From: Streptomyces noursei
GTDB lineage: Bacteria; Actinomycetota; Actinomycetes; Streptomycetales; Streptomycetaceae
Direction of reading: 5' to 3'
NCBI RefSeq assembly: GCF_016917755.1
Contig: NZ_CP070326.1
Location: forward strand, 3,348,001-3,412,000
Length of the DNA stretch: 64,000 nt
Of the stretch, positions 41,417 through 50,892 are shown in pieces. Under the pieces are notes generated by a model. It made no database searches, had not been told where the DNA came from, and saw only the letters and a list, made by a program, of their open reading frames with translations. Every line of letters begins with the position of its first letter. Within the stretch, counting starts at the first letter, position 1. A program made the position numbers and the translations under genes.

Positions 41417-42385
41417 GTGACAGGGACGACGAGCAGGGTGCGGGGGCCCGGCGCGGCACCGGCCGCGGGCCGGGCGGGCGCCGCGGTGACGTTCACCGGC
41501 GTCACCCGGAGCTACGGCGCGGTGCGGGCCGTGGACGGGCTGGAGCTGACCATCGCCCCGGGCGAGACCGTGGCCCTGCTCGGGCGCAACGGCGCGGGCA
41601 AGTCCACCACCGTCAACATGCTGCTCGGCCTGCTGCCGCCCACCGAGGGCGAGGTGCGGCTGTTCGGCGACGCACCCCAGGCGGCTGTCCGGGCGGGCCG
41701 GGTCGGGGCCATGCTCCAGGACGGCAAACCCGTCCCCCGGGTCACCGTCCGCGAGCTGGTCCAGTTCGTCGCCGCCACCTATCCCGACCCGATGGACGTC
41801 GGCGAGGCCCTGCGGCTGGCCGGGCTCGGCGAGCTCGCCGGGCGCCGGATCGACCGGCTCTCCGGCGGCCAGGCCCAGCGCGTCCGCTTCGCGGTGGCGC
41901 TCGCCGGCAACCCCGAACTCCTGGTGCTGGACGAGCCGACGGCGGCGCTGGACGTGGAGGCCCGACGCGACTTCTGGAGCTCGATGCGCCGCTACGCCCG
42001 GGGCGGCCGCACGGTGCTGTTCTCCACCCACTACCTGGAGGAGGCCGACGAGCACGCCGACCGGATCGTGGTCCTGGACCGCGGCCGGGTGGCGGCCGAC
42101 GGCAGCGGGGCCGAGATCAAGCAGCGGGCCGGCAGCGCACGGGTCTCCTTCGACCTCGCCGGCGCGCAGACCGGGGCGCTGGCCGGACTGCCCGGGGTGT
42201 GCGCGGTGGAGATCCGCGGCGACCGCGCCCGGCTGCGCACCACGGACTCCGACGCGACGGTCCGCGCACTGGCCGGACTGGATCTGATCCGCGGCCTCCA
42301 GGTCGCCCCGGCCAGCCTGGAGGACGCCTTCCTCGCCCTGACCACCGCGGCGCCCGCCGCCCGCCCCACGAAGGAGACGGTGTGA
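41417..42385 (+). CDS. ABC transporter ATP-binding protein
   Basis: 322 residues from GTG 41417, fixed by GGGAGG 6 bases upstream. Nucleotide-binding motifs in order: Walker A GRNGAGKST (about 65), a Q-loop-type AMLQDGKPVPRVTV, signature LSGGQAQR (about 151), Walker B LLVLDEPTAALD (about 172) and the switch His in FSTHYLEEADEHAD. The C-terminal ~90 residues match the DUF4162-type regulatory tail of drug and lipid exporters. It pairs with the permease whose ATG overlaps this stop (TGATG) and with the two-component system that follows. Substrate unknown; probably a drug, peptide or lipid efflux pump. Confidence 0.93.
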   Translation: MTGTTSRVRGPGAAPAAGRAGAAVTFTGVTRSYGAVRAVDGLELTIAPGETVALLGRNGAGKSTTVNMLLGLLPPTEGEVRLFGDAPQAAVRAGRVGAMLQDGKPVPRVTVRELVQFVAATYPDPMDVGEALRLAGLGELAGRRIDRLSGGQAQRVRFAVALAGNPELLVLDEPTAALDVEARRDFWSSMRRYARGGRTVLFSTHYLEEADEHADRIVVLDRGRVAADGSGAEIKQRAGSARVSFDLAGAQTGALAGLPGVCAVEIRGDRARLRTTDSDATVRALAGLDLIRGLQVAPASLEDAFLALTTAAPAARPTKETV

Positions 42386-43113
42386 TGCTCGACTACGTCC
42401 GCCTGGAAGTGCGCCGCACCCTGCGCGACAAGACCTTCGCGATCTTCGGGATCGGGATGCCGGTGGTGATGTACCTGCTGTTCACCCATGTCGGCGCCGG
42501 TTCCGGCCCGGCGGCCGGGGAGTGGCGGGTCTCCTCCATGGTCGGCCTCGCCGCGTACGGCGCGCTGGGCGCGGCACTCGGCTGCGGCACCGGCGTCGCC
42601 GAGGACAAGTCCCTGGGCTGGCTGCGGCAACTGCGGATCACCCCGCTCCCCCCGGCACAGGTGGTGGCGGGCCGCGGGCTGACCGGCTCGGTGACGGTGC
42701 TGCCGGCCATCGGCGCGGTGCTCCTGGTGGGCGCGCTGGTCAACGGCATCCGGATGGCGGCCTGGCAGTGGGCCGCGCTGGTGGTGCTGCTGTGGCTGGG
42801 CTCCGTCCCGTTCACCCTGCTCGGACTCGGCAACGGCTACCGCCTCTCCTCCCAGGCCACCGGGCTGGTCAACACCGGCTGCCTGCTGCTGCTCTCGATC
42901 GTCGGCGGCCTGTGGTTCCCGATCGAGGCGTTCCCCGGCTGGCTGCGGACGCTGGCCTCCTGGACGCCCGCCAACCGCTTCGCCGACCTGGGCCAGAGCA
43001 TCGCCCAGGGCGGCGCGCCGGGACCGACCACGGTGGCGATACTGGCCGTCTGGCTGGCACTCTTCGGCGGTTACGCGGTGTACGCCTACCGCCGGGCGGC
43101 GCGGACGCTGTGA
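42385..43113 (+). CDS. ABC-2 type permease
   Basis: 242 residues with six predicted membrane segments, e.g. IFGIGMPVVMYLLFT, VLPAIGAVLLVGALVNG, WAALVVLLWLGSVPFTLLGL, NTGCLLLLSIVGGLWFPIEA and VAILAVWLALFGGYAVYAYR. WFPIEAFPGWLRTLASWTPA is the usual conserved loop of ABC-2 exporters. It forms the channel of the exporter powered by the preceding ATPase, with the stop/start overlap coupling the two. Confidence 0.92.
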   Translation: MLDYVRLEVRRTLRDKTFAIFGIGMPVVMYLLFTHVGAGSGPAAGEWRVSSMVGLAAYGALGAALGCGTGVAEDKSLGWLRQLRITPLPPAQVVAGRGLTGSVTVLPAIGAVLLVGALVNGIRMAAWQWAALVVLLWLGSVPFTLLGLGNGYRLSSQATGLVNTGCLLLLSIVGGLWFPIEAFPGWLRTLASWTPANRFADLGQSIAQGGAPGPTTVAILAVWLALFGGYAVYAYRRAARTL

Positions 43114-43196
43114 CCAGCGGCACGAGCGGCGGCGCGGCGGCAGGTGCCGTCGGCGGTACGAGCAGGGGGAGAGCACGGCATGAGGCGAGGAACGAC

Positions 43197-44477
43197 ATGA
43201 TCCTGACAGGACGGTGGCGGGAGCGGGACGGCGCGCCCGACTGCGGGCCGGAGCAACGACCGGGCCCGGCGGCGAAGCGGCCGGACGAGCGCGAGCCCAG
43301 GGGCCCCGGCCGGGGCGCCTTCCTGCCCTGGCTGCTGATGGGACTGGGCGCGTTCTCCAACATCATCCAGGGCAAGTCCGGCAACCCCTGGCTGGCCGGC
43401 GCCGGGCTCCTCGCCTTCAACTCCCTCTACGTCACCGTCGTCTTCGCCGCCTTCAGCCCCCGGCTGCGCAACACCCGCTACCCGGTCTACGCGCTGGCCG
43501 CGCTGACCGCCGTCACCGTCGCCGTCGCACTCGGCTTCGGCGGCAACTGGTTCCTGTTCTTCCCCCTGCTGTCGCTGGCCTCCGGCACGGTGCGGGCGCT
43601 GCGCGGCAAGCCGCTCGCGATCTGGCTGATCACGCTCAGCGGGGCGGCCGGCTTCCTGTCCGGCTGGTCGGACGCGGGCGCCGCGGGCGCGTTCGGCATC
43701 GGCTACGGCACGTTCCTGTCCGGGATGGTGACGGCCACCGTCCTCAGCCTCTTCGACACCATCCAGGAACTGCGCGCCACCCGCCAGGAACTGGCCCGCA
43801 GCGCGGTGGAGAAGGAGCGGCTGCGGTTCTCCCGCGACCTGCACGACCTGCTGGGCCACACCCTGTCCGTGGTGGTGGTCAAGGCCGAGGCGGTCCGCCG
43901 GCTGGCGCCGCGCGACCTCGACGCGGCGCTGGCCCAGGCCGCCGACATCGAGGCGGTGGGCCGGCAGGCGCTGACCGAGGTGCGCGAGGCGGTCACCGGC
44001 TACCGCCAGGGCAGCCTGGCGACCGAACTGGACCGGGCCCGTTCGGCGTTGGACGGCGCCGGGATCGAGCCGGTGGTGCGGCAGTCCGGGCCGCCGCTGC
44101 CGCCGCAGGCCGCCGCGCTGCTGGGCTGGGTGGTCCGCGAGGGCGTCACCAACGCCGTCCGGCACAGCGGCGCCACCCGCTGCGAGATCACAGTGCACGC
44201 GGACGACGACCGGGTGCGGTTGACGATCACGGACGACGGCCGCGGTCCCGTAAGCTCCGGTGCGTCCTTCGCGGACGAGGCCGCCGGGGCCCTCGCACCG
44301 CCCGACGCCACCACCGGGCCGGTGGGCGGCACGGGCCTGAAGGGGCTGACCGAGCGGCTGGCCGCGGCGGGCGGCACACTGCGCAGCGGCCCCGACGGGC
44401 CGCGCGGCTTCCGCGTCACCGCCGAACTCCCGGTGGGCGCGGGCGATCTGGCGGATACGGAGGAACTGTCCAGGTGA
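43197..44477 (+). CDS. Sensor histidine kinase (HisKA_3, NarL/DesK type)
   Basis: 426 residues from ATG 43197 (GAGG 7 bases upstream; a GTG overlapping the permease stop at 43110 lacks a ribosome binding site). About six membrane segments span residues 40-185, ending LSGMVTATVLSLFDT. The dimerisation/phospho-acceptor box is RFSRDLHDLLGHTLSVVVVK (His near 217), and the ATPase has REGVTNAVRHSGATRCEI, ITDDGRGP and GGTGLKGLTERLAAAGG. No extracellular sensor domain, so it probably senses the membrane, like DesK. It phosphorylates the response regulator whose GTG overlaps this stop. The gene order ABC-ABC-HK-RR suggests it controls the exporter. Confidence 0.93.
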   Translation: MILTGRWRERDGAPDCGPEQRPGPAAKRPDEREPRGPGRGAFLPWLLMGLGAFSNIIQGKSGNPWLAGAGLLAFNSLYVTVVFAAFSPRLRNTRYPVYALAALTAVTVAVALGFGGNWFLFFPLLSLASGTVRALRGKPLAIWLITLSGAAGFLSGWSDAGAAGAFGIGYGTFLSGMVTATVLSLFDTIQELRATRQELARSAVEKERLRFSRDLHDLLGHTLSVVVVKAEAVRRLAPRDLDAALAQAADIEAVGRQALTEVREAVTGYRQGSLATELDRARSALDGAGIEPVVRQSGPPLPPQAAALLGWVVREGVTNAVRHSGATRCEITVHADDDRVRLTITDDGRGPVSSGASFADEAAGALAPPDATTGPVGGTGLKGLTERLAAAGGTLRSGPDGPRGFRVTAELPVGAGDLADTEELSR

Positions 44478-45079
44478 TCAGGCTGCTGCTGGCCGAGGAC
44501 CAGCGGATGATGATGGGCGCGCTGGCGCTGCTGCTCGGACTTGAGGACGACATGGAGGTGGTGGCGCAGGTCCCGGCGGGCGACCAGATCGTCGCGTCCG
44601 CGCTGGAGACCCGCCCGGACGTCGCGCTCCTGGACATCGAACTCCCCGGGCGCAGCGGCCTGGACGCCGCCGCCGACCTGCGCGACGCGCTGCCCTCGTG
44701 CAAGGTGCTGATCGTGACGACGTTCGGGCGGCCCGGCTATCTGCGCCGCGCCATGGAGGCCGGGGCGTCCGGCTTCCTGGTGAAGGACGGGCCGGTGGAG
44801 GACCTGGCGGCGGCGATCCGCCGGGTGCTGGCCGGTGAGCGGGTGATCGACCCCGGCCTGGCCGCCGCGGCCCTGAGCGCCGGCCCCAACCCGCTGACCC
44901 CGCGCGAGCGCGATGTCCTCACCGCCGCCGTGGACGGCGCCACGGTCTCCGACATCGCCGCCAAGCTGCACCTTTCGCAGGCCACGGTCCGCAACTACCT
45001 CTCGGCCGCCATCGGCAAGACCGGCGCCCGCAACCGCATCGAGGCGGTACGGGCGGCCCGGCGCAACGGCTGGCTGTAG
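44474..45079 (+). CDS. NarL/LuxR-type response regulator
   Basis: 201 residues. The receiver has LLAEDQRMMMG (acidic pocket), DVALLDIELPGRSGLDAA (phospho-acceptor Asp near 57), VLIVTTFGRPGYLRRAMEAG (Thr and aromatic switch) and GFLVKDGP (Lys). The output LuxR HTH is LTPRERDVLTAAVDGATVSD then IAAKLHLSQATVRNYLSAAI. The GTG start overlaps the kinase stop (GTGA). Likely targets include its own operon's exporter. Confidence 0.94.
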   Translation: MIRLLLAEDQRMMMGALALLLGLEDDMEVVAQVPAGDQIVASALETRPDVALLDIELPGRSGLDAAADLRDALPSCKVLIVTTFGRPGYLRRAMEAGASGFLVKDGPVEDLAAAIRRVLAGERVIDPGLAAAALSAGPNPLTPRERDVLTAAVDGATVSDIAAKLHLSQATVRNYLSAAIGKTGARNRIEAVRAARRNGWL

Positions 45080-45089
45080 GGCCGGCGAA

Positions 45090-45115
45090 GCGTCCCCGGC
45101 CGCGGCCGGGGACGC
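45090..45115. terminator. Bidirectional terminator
   Basis: GCGTCCCCGGCC at 45090-45101 pairs with GGCCGGGGACGC at 45104-45115. It lies in the 40-base gap between the convergent response regulator and MFS genes. Confidence 0.78.
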
Positions 45116-45119
45116 CCGC

Positions 45120-46565
45120 TCAGCCGTGCGCGGTGTCCGTACGGCGCCGCGGCAGCGCGAGCAGCATCAGCGCGATGCTGCCGGCCAGCACCACCGCACC
45201 GACCAGGAAGGCCGTGCCGTAGCCGCTCGCCAGCGCCGCCCGGCCGGAGCCCGAGGCGATCCGGGAGGCCGCGACGGTGGAGAGCACCGACAGGCCCAGC
45301 GCGCCGCCCATCTGCCGCGAGGTGTTGATCAGGCCGGAGACCAGCCCCTGGTCGTCCGGGTCGGCACCGGAGGTGGCGATGGCGGCGATCGGCGTCGCGG
45401 TCAGCCCGGCGCCCAGCGCCATCAGCACGCCCGGGCCGAGGATCGACCCGAGATACGTCCCGTCGACCGCCATCGTGCTCTGCCACGCCATCCCGGCCAG
45501 CGAGAGCACCGCCCCGCCGACCGCCAGCGTCTTGGCGCCGAGCCGGTGCATCAGCCGGGGCGCGATCTTCGACCCCAGCACGATGCACAGCGAGTGCGGG
45601 ATGAAGGAGAGACCGGCCTGCAGCGGCGTGTAGGACAGGACGTTCTGCGTGTAGAGGGACAGGAAGTACCACATGGAGAACATCGCGGCGCCGGACAGCA
45701 CCATCGCCGCGTTGGCCGAGGAGACCGACCGCAGTCGGAACAGCCCCAGCGGCATCAACGGCGCCTTGGTGCGCGCCTCGACGGCGACGAAGACCGCGAC
45801 CACCACCAGCCCCGCGACCAGCGGCAGCAGCGCCGACGCCGACCCCCAGCCGTGCGTCTCGGTCTGCACGATGCCGTACGCCACCAGGCCGAGCCCGCCG
45901 GTGACCAGCAGCGCGCCGGGCACGTCCAGCCGCCGCGCGGCGCCCTGCCGGCTCTCGGCGAGCCACAGCGCGGAACCGGCCAACACCAGCGCGCCCACCG
46001 GGACGTTGATCAGCAGCACCCACCGCCACGACAGGTACTCGGTCAGCACCCCGCCGACCAGGCCGCCCACCGCGCCGCCGCCCGCGCCGACCGCCGTCCA
46101 CGTCGCGATGGCCCGCGTACGGGCCGGACCGGCCGGGAACGACGTGGTCAGGATGGTGAGGGTGGCCGGGGAGAGCACCGCGGCCCCCACGCCCTGGATG
46201 GTGCGGGCGGCGATCAGCTGCCAGGGCTCCTGGGCGAGGCCGCCGGCCGCGCTCGCGAGGGTGAACAGCGCCAGCCCGACGAGGAAGATCCGCTTGCGGC
46301 CGAAGATGTCGGCGGCCCGGCCACCGAGCAGCATGAAGCCCGCGAAGGTGATCACGTAGGCGTTGACGATCCACTGCAGGCCCAGCTCGGACAGGCCCAG
46401 TCCGGAACGCATGGCGGGCAGTGCCACGTTCACGACGGAGACGTCCAGCACGACCAGGAACTGTCCGGCGCAGACCAGCAGCATCACCAGCCAGGCCGGC
46501 GCGGCCCTCCGGCGCACGGACGCGGACAGCGTGGAGGAGGTGGCTATCGGGGGCATGCGGACCAT
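45120..46565 (-). CDS. MFS drug:H+ antiporter (DHA2, 14 segments)
   Basis: 481 residues. Characteristic are the motif in the first helix QFLVVLDVSVVNVALPAM, the loop 2-3 motif GGRAADIFGRKRIFLVG (motif A), the antiporter motif C-like VGAGGGAVGGLVGGVL and EYLSWRWVLLINVPVG. About 14 hydrophobic segments. It exports small toxic compounds using the proton gradient. Two starts are possible (46565 and 46556). It is transcribed toward the exporter/two-component cluster and is probably independent. Confidence 0.92.
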   Translation of the reverse strand: MVRMPPIATSSTLSASVRRRAAPAWLVMLLVCAGQFLVVLDVSVVNVALPAMRSGLGLSELGLQWIVNAYVITFAGFMLLGGRAADIFGRKRIFLVGLALFTLASAAGGLAQEPWQLIAARTIQGVGAAVLSPATLTILTTSFPAGPARTRAIATWTAVGAGGGAVGGLVGGVLTEYLSWRWVLLINVPVGALVLAGSALWLAESRQGAARRLDVPGALLVTGGLGLVAYGIVQTETHGWGSASALLPLVAGLVVVAVFVAVEARTKAPLMPLGLFRLRSVSSANAAMVLSGAAMFSMWYFLSLYTQNVLSYTPLQAGLSFIPHSLCIVLGSKIAPRLMHRLGAKTLAVGGAVLSLAGMAWQSTMAVDGTYLGSILGPGVLMALGAGLTATPIAAIATSGADPDDQGLVSGLINTSRQMGGALGLSVLSTVAASRIASGSGRAALASGYGTAFLVGAVVLAGSIALMLLALPRRRTDTAHG

Positions 46566-46648
46566 GCTCGCACCCGGCGCTCGCCTCCCGCATCGGGATA
46601 TCGGTGCATGCGCCGGCCGCTCGGGCCTAGGTCCAAAGGCGTAGGGCC

Positions 46649-46701
46649 GGGGCGGGCGGGGTGGGCGGGGCGGGTGGGCCTTAGGGGGCGGGGGCGGGGG
46701 T
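46649..46701 (+). other. G-quadruplex-prone G-run cluster
   Basis: Between 46649 and 46678 there are seven runs of 3-4 G separated by single bases (GGGGCGGGCGGGG and on), and 46684-46701 adds three runs of five G. It lies in the 220-base region between the thiolase 3' end and the MFS start, on the strand that is template for the MFS gene. Confidence 0.8.
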
Positions 46702-46785
46702 CCCCTAGGGGTCGCGTGGGCCCCCGGGGAACCAACTACCCGTCGAGGGGCGGTGGTTAACGTGCGATGCCACCCCTCACCGTCG

Positions 46786-48000
46786 TCACCTGCGCAACAG
46801 GGTCACCACCGCCGCGCCGCCCAGGCCGATGTTGTGGGCGAGGCCGACGCGGGCACCGGGAACCTGGCGCTCGCCGGCCGTGCCGCGCAGCTGCCAGACC
46901 AGCTCGGCCGCCTGGGCCAGCCCGGTGGCGCCCAGGGGATGCCCCTTGGAGATCAGCCCGCCGGACGGGTTGACCACCCAGCGCCCGCCGTAGGTCGTGG
47001 CACCGTCGGCGACCAGCTTCCCCGACTCGCCCTCCGCGCACATCCCCAGCGCCTCGTAGGTCAGCAGCTCGTTGATCGAGAAGCAGTCGTGCAGCTCGAT
47101 CACGTCGACGTCCTCGATGCCCAGACCGCTGGCCTCGTAGGCGCGGCGGGCCGCGGCCCGGCTCATCGGCGCGCCGACCACGTCGATGCAGGAGCCGGTG
47201 GCGAAGCTCTCCTCGGTGTCCGTGGTCATGGCCTGCCCGGCGATCTCCACCGCGCGCTCCGCCAGCCCGTGCGCGCGGACGAAGCGCTCCGAGACGACCA
47301 CCGCCGCCGCGGCGCCGTCGGAGGTCGGTGAGCACTGGAGCTTGGTGAGCGGGCGGTGCACGGTGCGGGCGGCGAGGATCTCCTCGACGGTGTACACGTC
47401 CCGGAACTGGGCGTACGGGTTGTGCGCGGAGTGCCGGTGGTTCTTGGCGCCGACCATGGCCAGCTGCTCGGCGGTCGTCCCGTGGCGCGCCATGTGTTCG
47501 CGGGCCGCGTTGCCGAAGATCTGGGCGGTGGGCGGGGTCATCTCGAAGCCGTGGGCCGCGGCCATCACCCCGTAGTGCCGGGCGACCGGCGAGGACGAGC
47601 CCCCCACACCAGCGGCTCCGCCACGGGCACCGTCCGCGCCGGCGCCCAGCGCGCCGCGCTTCATCTTCTCGAAACCCAGCGCCAGGACGCAGTCGTTGAG
47701 ACCCGACGCGACGAACTGACGGGCCATCATCAGCGCGGTGGAGCCGGTGGCGCAGTTGTTGTTGACGTTGTAGACGGGGACGCCGGTGAGTCCCAGTTCG
47801 TAGACGGCGCGCTGACCGGCCGTGGACGCCTGGCAGCAGTAGCCGACCGGCACCTGCTCGACCGCGTCGTAGCCGATGCCGGCGTCGGCGAGCGCCGCAC
47901 CCCCCGCCTCCTTCGCCATGTCCCAGTACTGCCAGTCGCGGGTCTCCGGTTTCTCGAACCGGGTCATCCCGACGCCGATGATGTACGCCGTGCCGGCCAT
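46786..48000 (-). CDS. SCP-x-type thiolase / lipid-transfer protein
   Basis: 404 residues. Nucleophilic Cys in [14 protein letters not shown] (about residue 92), [13 protein letters not shown], the family loop [20 protein letters not shown] (about 318) and the C-terminal [20 protein letters not shown] with the base His. These match the SCP-x/Ltp branch rather than FadA5-type thiolases. It performs thiolytic or retro-aldol cleavage of the 3-ketoacyl-CoA formed by the SDR enzyme, probably on a steroid or branched side chain. It starts 39 bases after the acyl-CoA dehydrogenase stop and is cotranscribed with it. Confidence 0.93.
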   Translation of the reverse strand: MAGTAYIIGVGMTRFEKPETRDWQYWDMAKEAGGAALADAGIGYDAVEQVPVGYCCQASTAGQRAVYELGLTGVPVYNVNNNCATGSTALMMARQFVASGLNDCVLALGFEKMKRGALGAGADGARGGAAGVGGSSSPVARHYGVMAAAHGFEMTPPTAQIFGNAAREHMARHGTTAEQLAMVGAKNHRHSAHNPYAQFRDVYTVEEILAARTVHRPLTKLQCSPTSDGAAAAVVVSERFVRAHGLAERAVEIAGQAMTTDTEESFATGSCIDVVGAPMSRAAARRAYEASGLGIEDVDVIELHDCFSINELLTYEALGMCAEGESGKLVADGATTYGGRWVVNPSGGLISKGHPLGATGLAQAAELVWQLRGTAGERQVPGARVGLAHNIGLGGAAVVTLLRR

Positions 48001-48039
48001 GCGGATCCTCCTGGGCCAGATGACGGATACGGATGCAGG

Positions 48040-50226
48040 TCAGATCAGGGGGCGGGGTTCGGGGTCGCGGGGCAGGCCGAGGAGGCGTTCCGCGACGACG
48101 TTGAGCTGCACCTGGGTCGTGCCGCCGGCGATGGTCAGGCAGCGCGACATGAGGAAGCCGTGCAGCGCGGGGGCGCCGGGGCCCTCGCGGACCGCGCCGG
48201 CCGGGCCGAGGAGTTCCAGGGCCAGGTCGGCGACCTTCTGCTGGTGGGCGGTCTGCACCAGCTTGCGGATGCTGGCGCCGGCGCCCGGCTCCAGACCCGA
48301 CACCCGCTGGAGCGTGGTGCGCAGCCCGATGCAGCCCAGCGCGTGGGCCTCGGCGACCAGCGCCCCGACCCGGGCGCGGACCGCGCCGTCCAGTTCGGCG
48401 GTACGGGCGACGAGCGCCTCCAGGCCGGTGTCGAAGGCCATCTGGTCGGCCATGTGGACGCGTTCGTTGCCGAGGGTGGTGCGGGCGACCCGCCAGCCGT
48501 CGTCGACCGCGCCGACCACCGCGTCCGCCGGCAGCAGCACGTCGTCGAAGTAGACCTCGTTGAAGAGGGCGTCGCCGGTGATCTCCCTCAGAGGTCGGAC
48601 GTCGATGCCTGGTGTCGACATGTCGATGATGAAGAAGGTCAGGCCGCGGTGCTTGGGCGCGTCCGGGTCGGTGCGGGCGAGCAGGATGCCGTGGTCGGCG
48701 GTCTGCGCCGCCGACGTCCACACCTTCTGGCCGTTGATCCGCCAGCCGCCGTCCGCGGTCCGCTCCGCGCGGGTGCGCAGCGACGCCAGGTCCGAACCGG
48801 CCTCCGGCTCGGAGAAGAGCTGACACCACAGCCGGTCGCCCCGGAGCGTCGGCGGCAGGTACCGCTCCTGTTGGGCGGCCGTGCCGTGCGCGAGGAGCGC
48901 GGGTACCACCCAGGTGGCGATGCCCAGTTCACCGACCCGGACGCCGGCGGCGGCCATCTCCTGCTGGATGGCGAGCTGTTCGACCGGGCCCGCGCCCAGT
49001 CCGTACGGGGCGGGCAGATGCGGTGCGGCGTATCCGGTGGGGGCCAGGGCGCGGCGGGCGGCGGGCGGGTCCAGGCCGCGCACCGGGTCGAGGGCGGCGC
49101 GCGCCCGGTCCCGGAACTTTGCGGCTTCGGCGGGGAGTTCCAGCCGCAGTGCGCGGCGGGCGCCGGCCGCGGCGTAGCGGGCGGCGCGCAGCCGGTGGGC
49201 GTCGCCGCCGCCGAGCAGCTGGCGGGCGGTGACCGCGCGGCGCAGGTGGAGGTGGGCGTCGTGCTCCCAGGTGAAGCCGATGCCGCCGAGGATCTGGATG
49301 CAGTCCTTGGCGCAGCCGACGGCGGCGTCCAGGGCGGTCGCGGTGGCCAGCGCGGCGACCAGACCGCGCACCTCGGGCGGTGCGCCGTCGGCCCGGGCCG
49401 CGTCCCAGACCAGGGCGCGGGCCTGCTCGCAGCGGACGAGCAGCTCGGCACAGAGGTGTTTGACTCCCTGGAACTGGCCGATCGGGCGGCCGAACTGCTC
49501 GCGGACCGCGGCGTGTTCGGCGGCGGTGTGCAGCGCCCAGGCGGCGGTTCCGCAGCCTTCCGCGGCGAGCAGCACCCCGGCGAGGTCCCGGACCAGCGCG
49601 CCGTCGAGCGTCAGCCGCCGGTCGGCGGGCACCGTCGCCCCGTCCGCGCGGACCTCGGCGGTCGGCCGGGTCGGGTCGGCGCTGTCGTGGACGCGGACGG
49701 CGAGGTCGGCGGCGTCCACCGCCAGCCACACCGTCCCGCTCGCGGCCTCCGCGGCCAGCACGATCAGGTCGGCGTCGCCGCCGGCCAGGACGGGCGGCGC
49801 GGTGCCGCCGAGGAGGTGGCCGTCGGCCCCTTCGACCGCGGTGAGGGAGCCGCTGTCGAGGGCGACGGCGGCGATCCGCTCGCCGGTGGCCAGCGCCCGG
49901 ACGAGGTGCCGGGGCGCGCCGCCGCGGTGCAGCAGTGCCGCGGCGAGAACGGTGGGCAGGTAGGGGCCGGGCAGCGCGGCGCGGCCGAACTCCTCCAGGA
50001 CGACGGCGAGGTCGAGCAGATCGCCGCCGCCCCCGCCGTCGGCCTCCGGGAGGTGGAGGCCGAGGAGCCCCTGTGCGGCGAGCCCGTCCCAGTGGGCGGG
50101 GCGGCCGGTCCGTGCGGGCGGGGTGTCGAGCAGTTTGCGCACGTCTTCGGGCGGTACGGCGCGTGCGGCCCAGCCGCGCGCCGCCTCCGCGAGGTCACGA
50201 TGGTCCTGCGTGATTCCGATCCCCAT
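48040..50226 (-). CDS. Fused double acyl-CoA dehydrogenase, FadE34-like
   Basis: 728 residues, twice the normal size, with two acyl-CoA dehydrogenase halves. The first half (to about 375) has GLAAQGLLGLHLPEADGGGG, REQFGRPIGQFQGVKHLCAE and CIQILGGIGFTWEHDAHLHL. The second (about 385-728) has LWCQLFSEPEAGSDLASLRT, DGGWRINGQKVWTSAAQTAD, TLGNERVHMAD and MSRCLTIAGGTTQVQLNVVA. Mycobacterial FadE34 (Rv3573c, about 711 residues) has this fused layout, lies in the KstR regulon and desaturates steroid side-chain CoA esters using FAD. The KstR-type operator ends 12 bases before the start codon. First gene of the ACAD-thiolase pair. Confidence 0.92.
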   Translation of the reverse strand: MGIGITQDHRDLAEAARGWAARAVPPEDVRKLLDTPPARTGRPAHWDGLAAQGLLGLHLPEADGGGGGDLLDLAVVLEEFGRAALPGPYLPTVLAAALLHRGGAPRHLVRALATGERIAAVALDSGSLTAVEGADGHLLGGTAPPVLAGGDADLIVLAAEAASGTVWLAVDAADLAVRVHDSADPTRPTAEVRADGATVPADRRLTLDGALVRDLAGVLLAAEGCGTAAWALHTAAEHAAVREQFGRPIGQFQGVKHLCAELLVRCEQARALVWDAARADGAPPEVRGLVAALATATALDAAVGCAKDCIQILGGIGFTWEHDAHLHLRRAVTARQLLGGGDAHRLRAARYAAAGARRALRLELPAEAAKFRDRARAALDPVRGLDPPAARRALAPTGYAAPHLPAPYGLGAGPVEQLAIQQEMAAAGVRVGELGIATWVVPALLAHGTAAQQERYLPPTLRGDRLWCQLFSEPEAGSDLASLRTRAERTADGGWRINGQKVWTSAAQTADHGILLARTDPDAPKHRGLTFFIIDMSTPGIDVRPLREITGDALFNEVYFDDVLLPADAVVGAVDDGWRVARTTLGNERVHMADQMAFDTGLEALVARTAELDGAVRARVGALVAEAHALGCIGLRTTLQRVSGLEPGAGASIRKLVQTAHQQKVADLALELLGPAGAVREGPGAPALHGFLMSRCLTIAGGTTQVQLNVVAERLLGLPRDPEPRPLI

Positions 50227-50237
50227 GGCGGGCAGAG

Positions 50238-50251
50238 TAGAACACGTTTCA
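50238..50251. promoter_or_regulatory. KstR-type operator upstream of the FadE34-like gene
   Basis: TAGAACACGTTTCA matches TNNAACNNGTTNNA exactly and is nearly identical to published mycobacterial KstR sites. It overlaps the expected ribosome-binding/transcription start region of the gene starting at 50226. Confidence 0.88.
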
Positions 50252-50892
50252 ATCTGACGGAAGGTCAGCCGAGCGGTGGGTGCCGGGCCGGAACGACGCG
50301 ACGCGACACGGCGCGAGGCGGCACGGGCACCGGCACGGCCCCGGCCCGGCGGCCCCGGCGGCCGTCGGCCGACGGGAATCGACCGCGTCCGACGCGGACC
50401 GGAAACACACCGCGAATTCGTGCGGGCCGCTCGCCATTCCCCGCGCCCGCCCCGCCCGGCGGTTTATCCGCGCGCCTTTATCCCGCACCGTTTCGGGACG
50501 CCGCCGGCATTCCTTCCCGGTCCGGTCCCAACACCCGTGCCGATGCGCGTTCCGGCGTGCGTTCCGGTGCGCGTTCCCCCTTCCGTTCCGCGGACGTCGG
50601 AATGCGCGGAATTCACGGATGCCGGGAACCGCCGTCCGCTATTGGGAACGGACGACTGCGGAAGCAGCGGGGCAGGAGAAGGTCCCCGGTGGGCGCCCCG
50701 GGCACACCACCCGGGAACCGGCAAACCGGGAGCCGGAACCGCCGGGCCGGAACCGGGAACCGGGAACCGGGAAAACGAACCCCCGTTCCGATATCGCACC
50801 CGCCGTACGGCACGATCCCTACGGCACGATCCGCACGGCCCCATCCGCGCGGCCCGTTCCCGTACACACCCCGTCCCACCAGGAGGAAGCCC
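50252..50892. other. Low-complexity intergenic region
   Basis: About 640 bases without a supported gene; long open frames here are composition artefacts. GTTCCG-type repeats occur around 50535-50600, a GGAACCG tandem (about three to four units) at 50749-50771, and two TACGGCACGATCC copies near 50811-50840. AGGAGG near 50881 belongs to the next gene. Confidence 0.55.

Noticed and set aside
43110..43196. GTG start of the histidine kinase overlapping the permease stop
   Set aside because: The GTGA overlap is tempting, but there is no ribosome binding site and the added residues are low complexity; ATG 43197 has GAGG at good spacing.
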